A stretch of 7,897 nt of DNA from assembly GCA_013044465.1 (NCBI GenBank), contig JABEUL010000001.1:1-7897 (forward strand), in the 5' to 3' direction. The DNA comes from Acidimicrobiales bacterium (lineage in GTDB: Bacteria; Actinomycetota; Acidimicrobiia; Acidimicrobiales; JABEUL01). The notes under the pieces are model-generated. The model did no database searches, had not been told where the DNA came from, and saw only the letters and a list, made by a program, of their open reading frames with translations. Positions 6,467 through 7,897 of this stretch are shown one piece after another (positions within the stretch are counted from its first letter, which is position 1; the number at the start of each line of letters is the position of its first letter). Both the position numbers and the translations under genes were made by a program.

Positions 6467-7897
6467 TTAAGATATATTTAGTGACTTATTTACAGAAGCT
6501 GAAGTTCCCCCATTGTTCAGAACCTCCTGGCCATCGAAGATAACGGTGGTTGAGGTTCCATCGGAGTTTGTAACTGTCAATGTAACCGAGTAATGGCCTG
6601 GAAGTGCGTAGGTATGGCTCACATTGGGTGTGGACACAACCGTTTGGCTCCCATCTCCAAAGTTCCAGGAGTAGGAAACTACCGTGCCACAAGGAGTTGT
6701 AGATCCAGAGGCATTAAATAGAGTCGGGCTCCCATGGACAGTACCAGAAACGGTAAATGCGGCGGTAGGTGCCGCATCTGCAGTTACAGCAATTCCAGCT
6801 GGAACCGAACCATTTTCTATCGTAGCGCCAATTGTTCCCGATGCAATATTGAACAACACAACTGAAGATGCTCCGGCTAGCCCAATAAGGGCAGTTGCGT
6901 CACCAGGTACAACTGCAATCACAGAAGGATTGGCACCAACCGAATAGGTTTCACTTACGGTATTTGTACTTGTTGCAATCTCACTTACCGAGTTGGAACT
7001 TCTATTGGCAACCAGTAGAGTAGAGCCGTCGCCAGAAATTGCCATTGCCACAGGTGTAGTCCCAACTGGAATCGAGGTGTAAGTAGAGTTACTCAGATTT
7101 ATCGCATAAACTTTCGAGTTCAAACCATCTGCCACGTAAAGTGTGGAACCGTTTGGATCTATCGCCATAGCATCGAGTCCACCTCCAACCATAATGCGAC
7201 GCGTTATTACACCGCTTGGAATATTGATTATTGTGACATAGCCTTGATTGGTCTCTGAATAGTTGGCCACGTACAATGTTTTTCCATTTGGTGATATCGC
7301 AAGAGCACTAGGAGCCGATGAGTCTCCAACAGTAATTGGTGGAAGGGCTGTATCTGTAGAAGTTGGAATTGGGGTCACTGAGTAATCAAAATAGTTAGCA
7401 ACATAGACCATTGAACCATCAGGGGTCACCGCCATTGCCACAGGATCTCTTCCAACTGGAATTGCGCTTCCAGTGGTCTTAGTGGCCACAATATATGGGG
7501 TTACCGTATTGGATAAAGCATTTGCAACAAAAACTTGTGAGTCATTGGGTGTCACAACTATTTGCTGTGGCGCTGTGCCAGCGCTAACTGGAGAGGATGC
7601 AGTGTCTGTTTGAAGGTTGACTGGAGTAAAGCTGTTGGCTCCAGCATTTGAAATAAATGCTTGGGGAGGCACAGGGGTCGGTGGCGCACTGACTGGAGAG
7701 GGAATCGCCGGGGATGGAATTGTAGCTGGGTAAGCAATTGCTACTTGAAACGCGTGAACACTTGTATTCCAAGATTGTCCCAAAGTTCTCGTACTAACAT
7801 TGTAAGATTGGAGCTTTCCTGTGTACATGCTGTTGAAATCAGCTACGTATGCCTCTTGACTGGGTTGATCAATAGCTATCCCAACGGGTTCGCTAAA
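6467..7897 (-). CDS. YVTN beta-propeller protein with C-terminal PKD domain (5' end outside window)
   Basis: The frame is open from the right edge to TAA at 6467: 476 residues. An internal ATG at 7828 is not the start, because the 23 codons before it (EPVGIAID...EAYVADFNS) are themselves a propeller repeat. Residues 1 to about 56 look like the end of a first propeller. A Pro/Ala/Ser-rich linker follows (57-78). Residues 79-373 then form seven repeats of 40-45 residues with the YVTN pattern (LYVAN, PVAMAVTPDGS, IPVG), a complete seven-bladed propeller. A PKD domain lies at about 376-455 with the hallmark YSWNFGDGS (409-417) and HTYALPGHYSVTLTVTN. Such proteins are exported to the cell surface or outside, where propeller and PKD domains mediate binding. 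The signal peptide must lie outside the window. The C-terminus has no membrane anchor or sorting motif. The ligand is unknown. Confidence 0.9.
   Translation of the reverse strand, partial: FSEPVGIAIDQPSQEAYVADFNSMYTGKLQSYNVSTRTLGQSWNTSVHAFQVAIAYPATIPSPAIPSPVSAPPTPVPPQAFISNAGANSFTPVNLQTDTASSPVSAGTAPQQIVVTPNDSQVFVANALSNTVTPYIVATKTTGSAIPVGRDPVAMAVTPDGSMVYVANYFDYSVTPIPTSTDTALPPITVGDSSAPSALAISPNGKTLYVANYSETNQGYVTIINIPSGVITRRIMVGGGLDAMAIDPNGSTLYVADGLNSKVYAINLSNSTYTSIPVGTTPVAMAISGDGSTLLVANRSSNSVSEIATSTNTVSETYSVGANPSVIAVVPGDATALIGLAGASSVVLFNIASGTIGATIENGSVPAGIAVTADAAPTAAFTVSGTVHGSPTLFNASGSTTPCGTVVSYSWNFGDGSQTVVSTPNVSHTYALPGHYSVTLTVTNSDGTSTTVIFDGQEVLNNGGTSASVNKSLNIS

Overview
The window fits a chromosomal segment of a low-to-moderate-GC actinobacterium. 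The main clues are a DUF2510-type tail, the 'CDTR...GYY' surface repeats common in Actinobacteria, and a stand-alone acyl-CoA mutase large subunit of the Streptomyces IcmA type. A member of the Acidimicrobiia is possible, but that is inference. There is no sign of phage, insertion sequence, CRISPR array, tRNA or rRNA.

Layout from left to right. (1) 1-2351, minus strand: a large secreted repeat protein whose 3' end lies outside the window. It has a signal peptide, three repeats of about 136 residues, an IPT/TIG domain and a run of 46-residue Asp-box (BNR-like) units. At the DNA level that run is a tandem repeat of exactly 138 bp. Its promoter and ribosome binding site are clear. (2) 2352-2702: a divergent intergenic region. 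(3) About 2703-3761, plus strand: a single-pass surface protein with a signal peptide, a Tyr/Gly/Pro-rich cytoplasmic stretch and a DUF2510-like C-terminus. (4) 3762-4078: a leader region with a perfect 12-bp tandem repeat and a possible extended -10 promoter. (5) 4079-4543, plus strand: a hotdog acyl-CoA thioesterase of the YdiI/MenI/EntH type. (6) 4693-6408, minus strand: a B12-dependent acyl-CoA mutase large subunit, convergent with the thioesterase. Its substrate-pocket residues look like isobutyryl-CoA mutase rather than methylmalonyl-CoA mutase. (7) 6467-7897, minus strand: the C-terminal part of a secreted YVTN beta-propeller protein with a PKD domain. Its 5' end lies outside the window.

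The window therefore combines cell-surface repeat proteins (1, 3, 7) with two CoA-thioester enzymes (5, 6). The two enzymes face each other on opposite strands, so they are not one operon, and no joint pathway can be shown from this sequence. I see no convincing new multi-gene system. The points most worth a second look are the active-site reading of the mutase, the recently duplicated 138-bp units, the thioesterase start correction with its 12-bp tandem repeat, and the double-propeller design of the right-hand protein.
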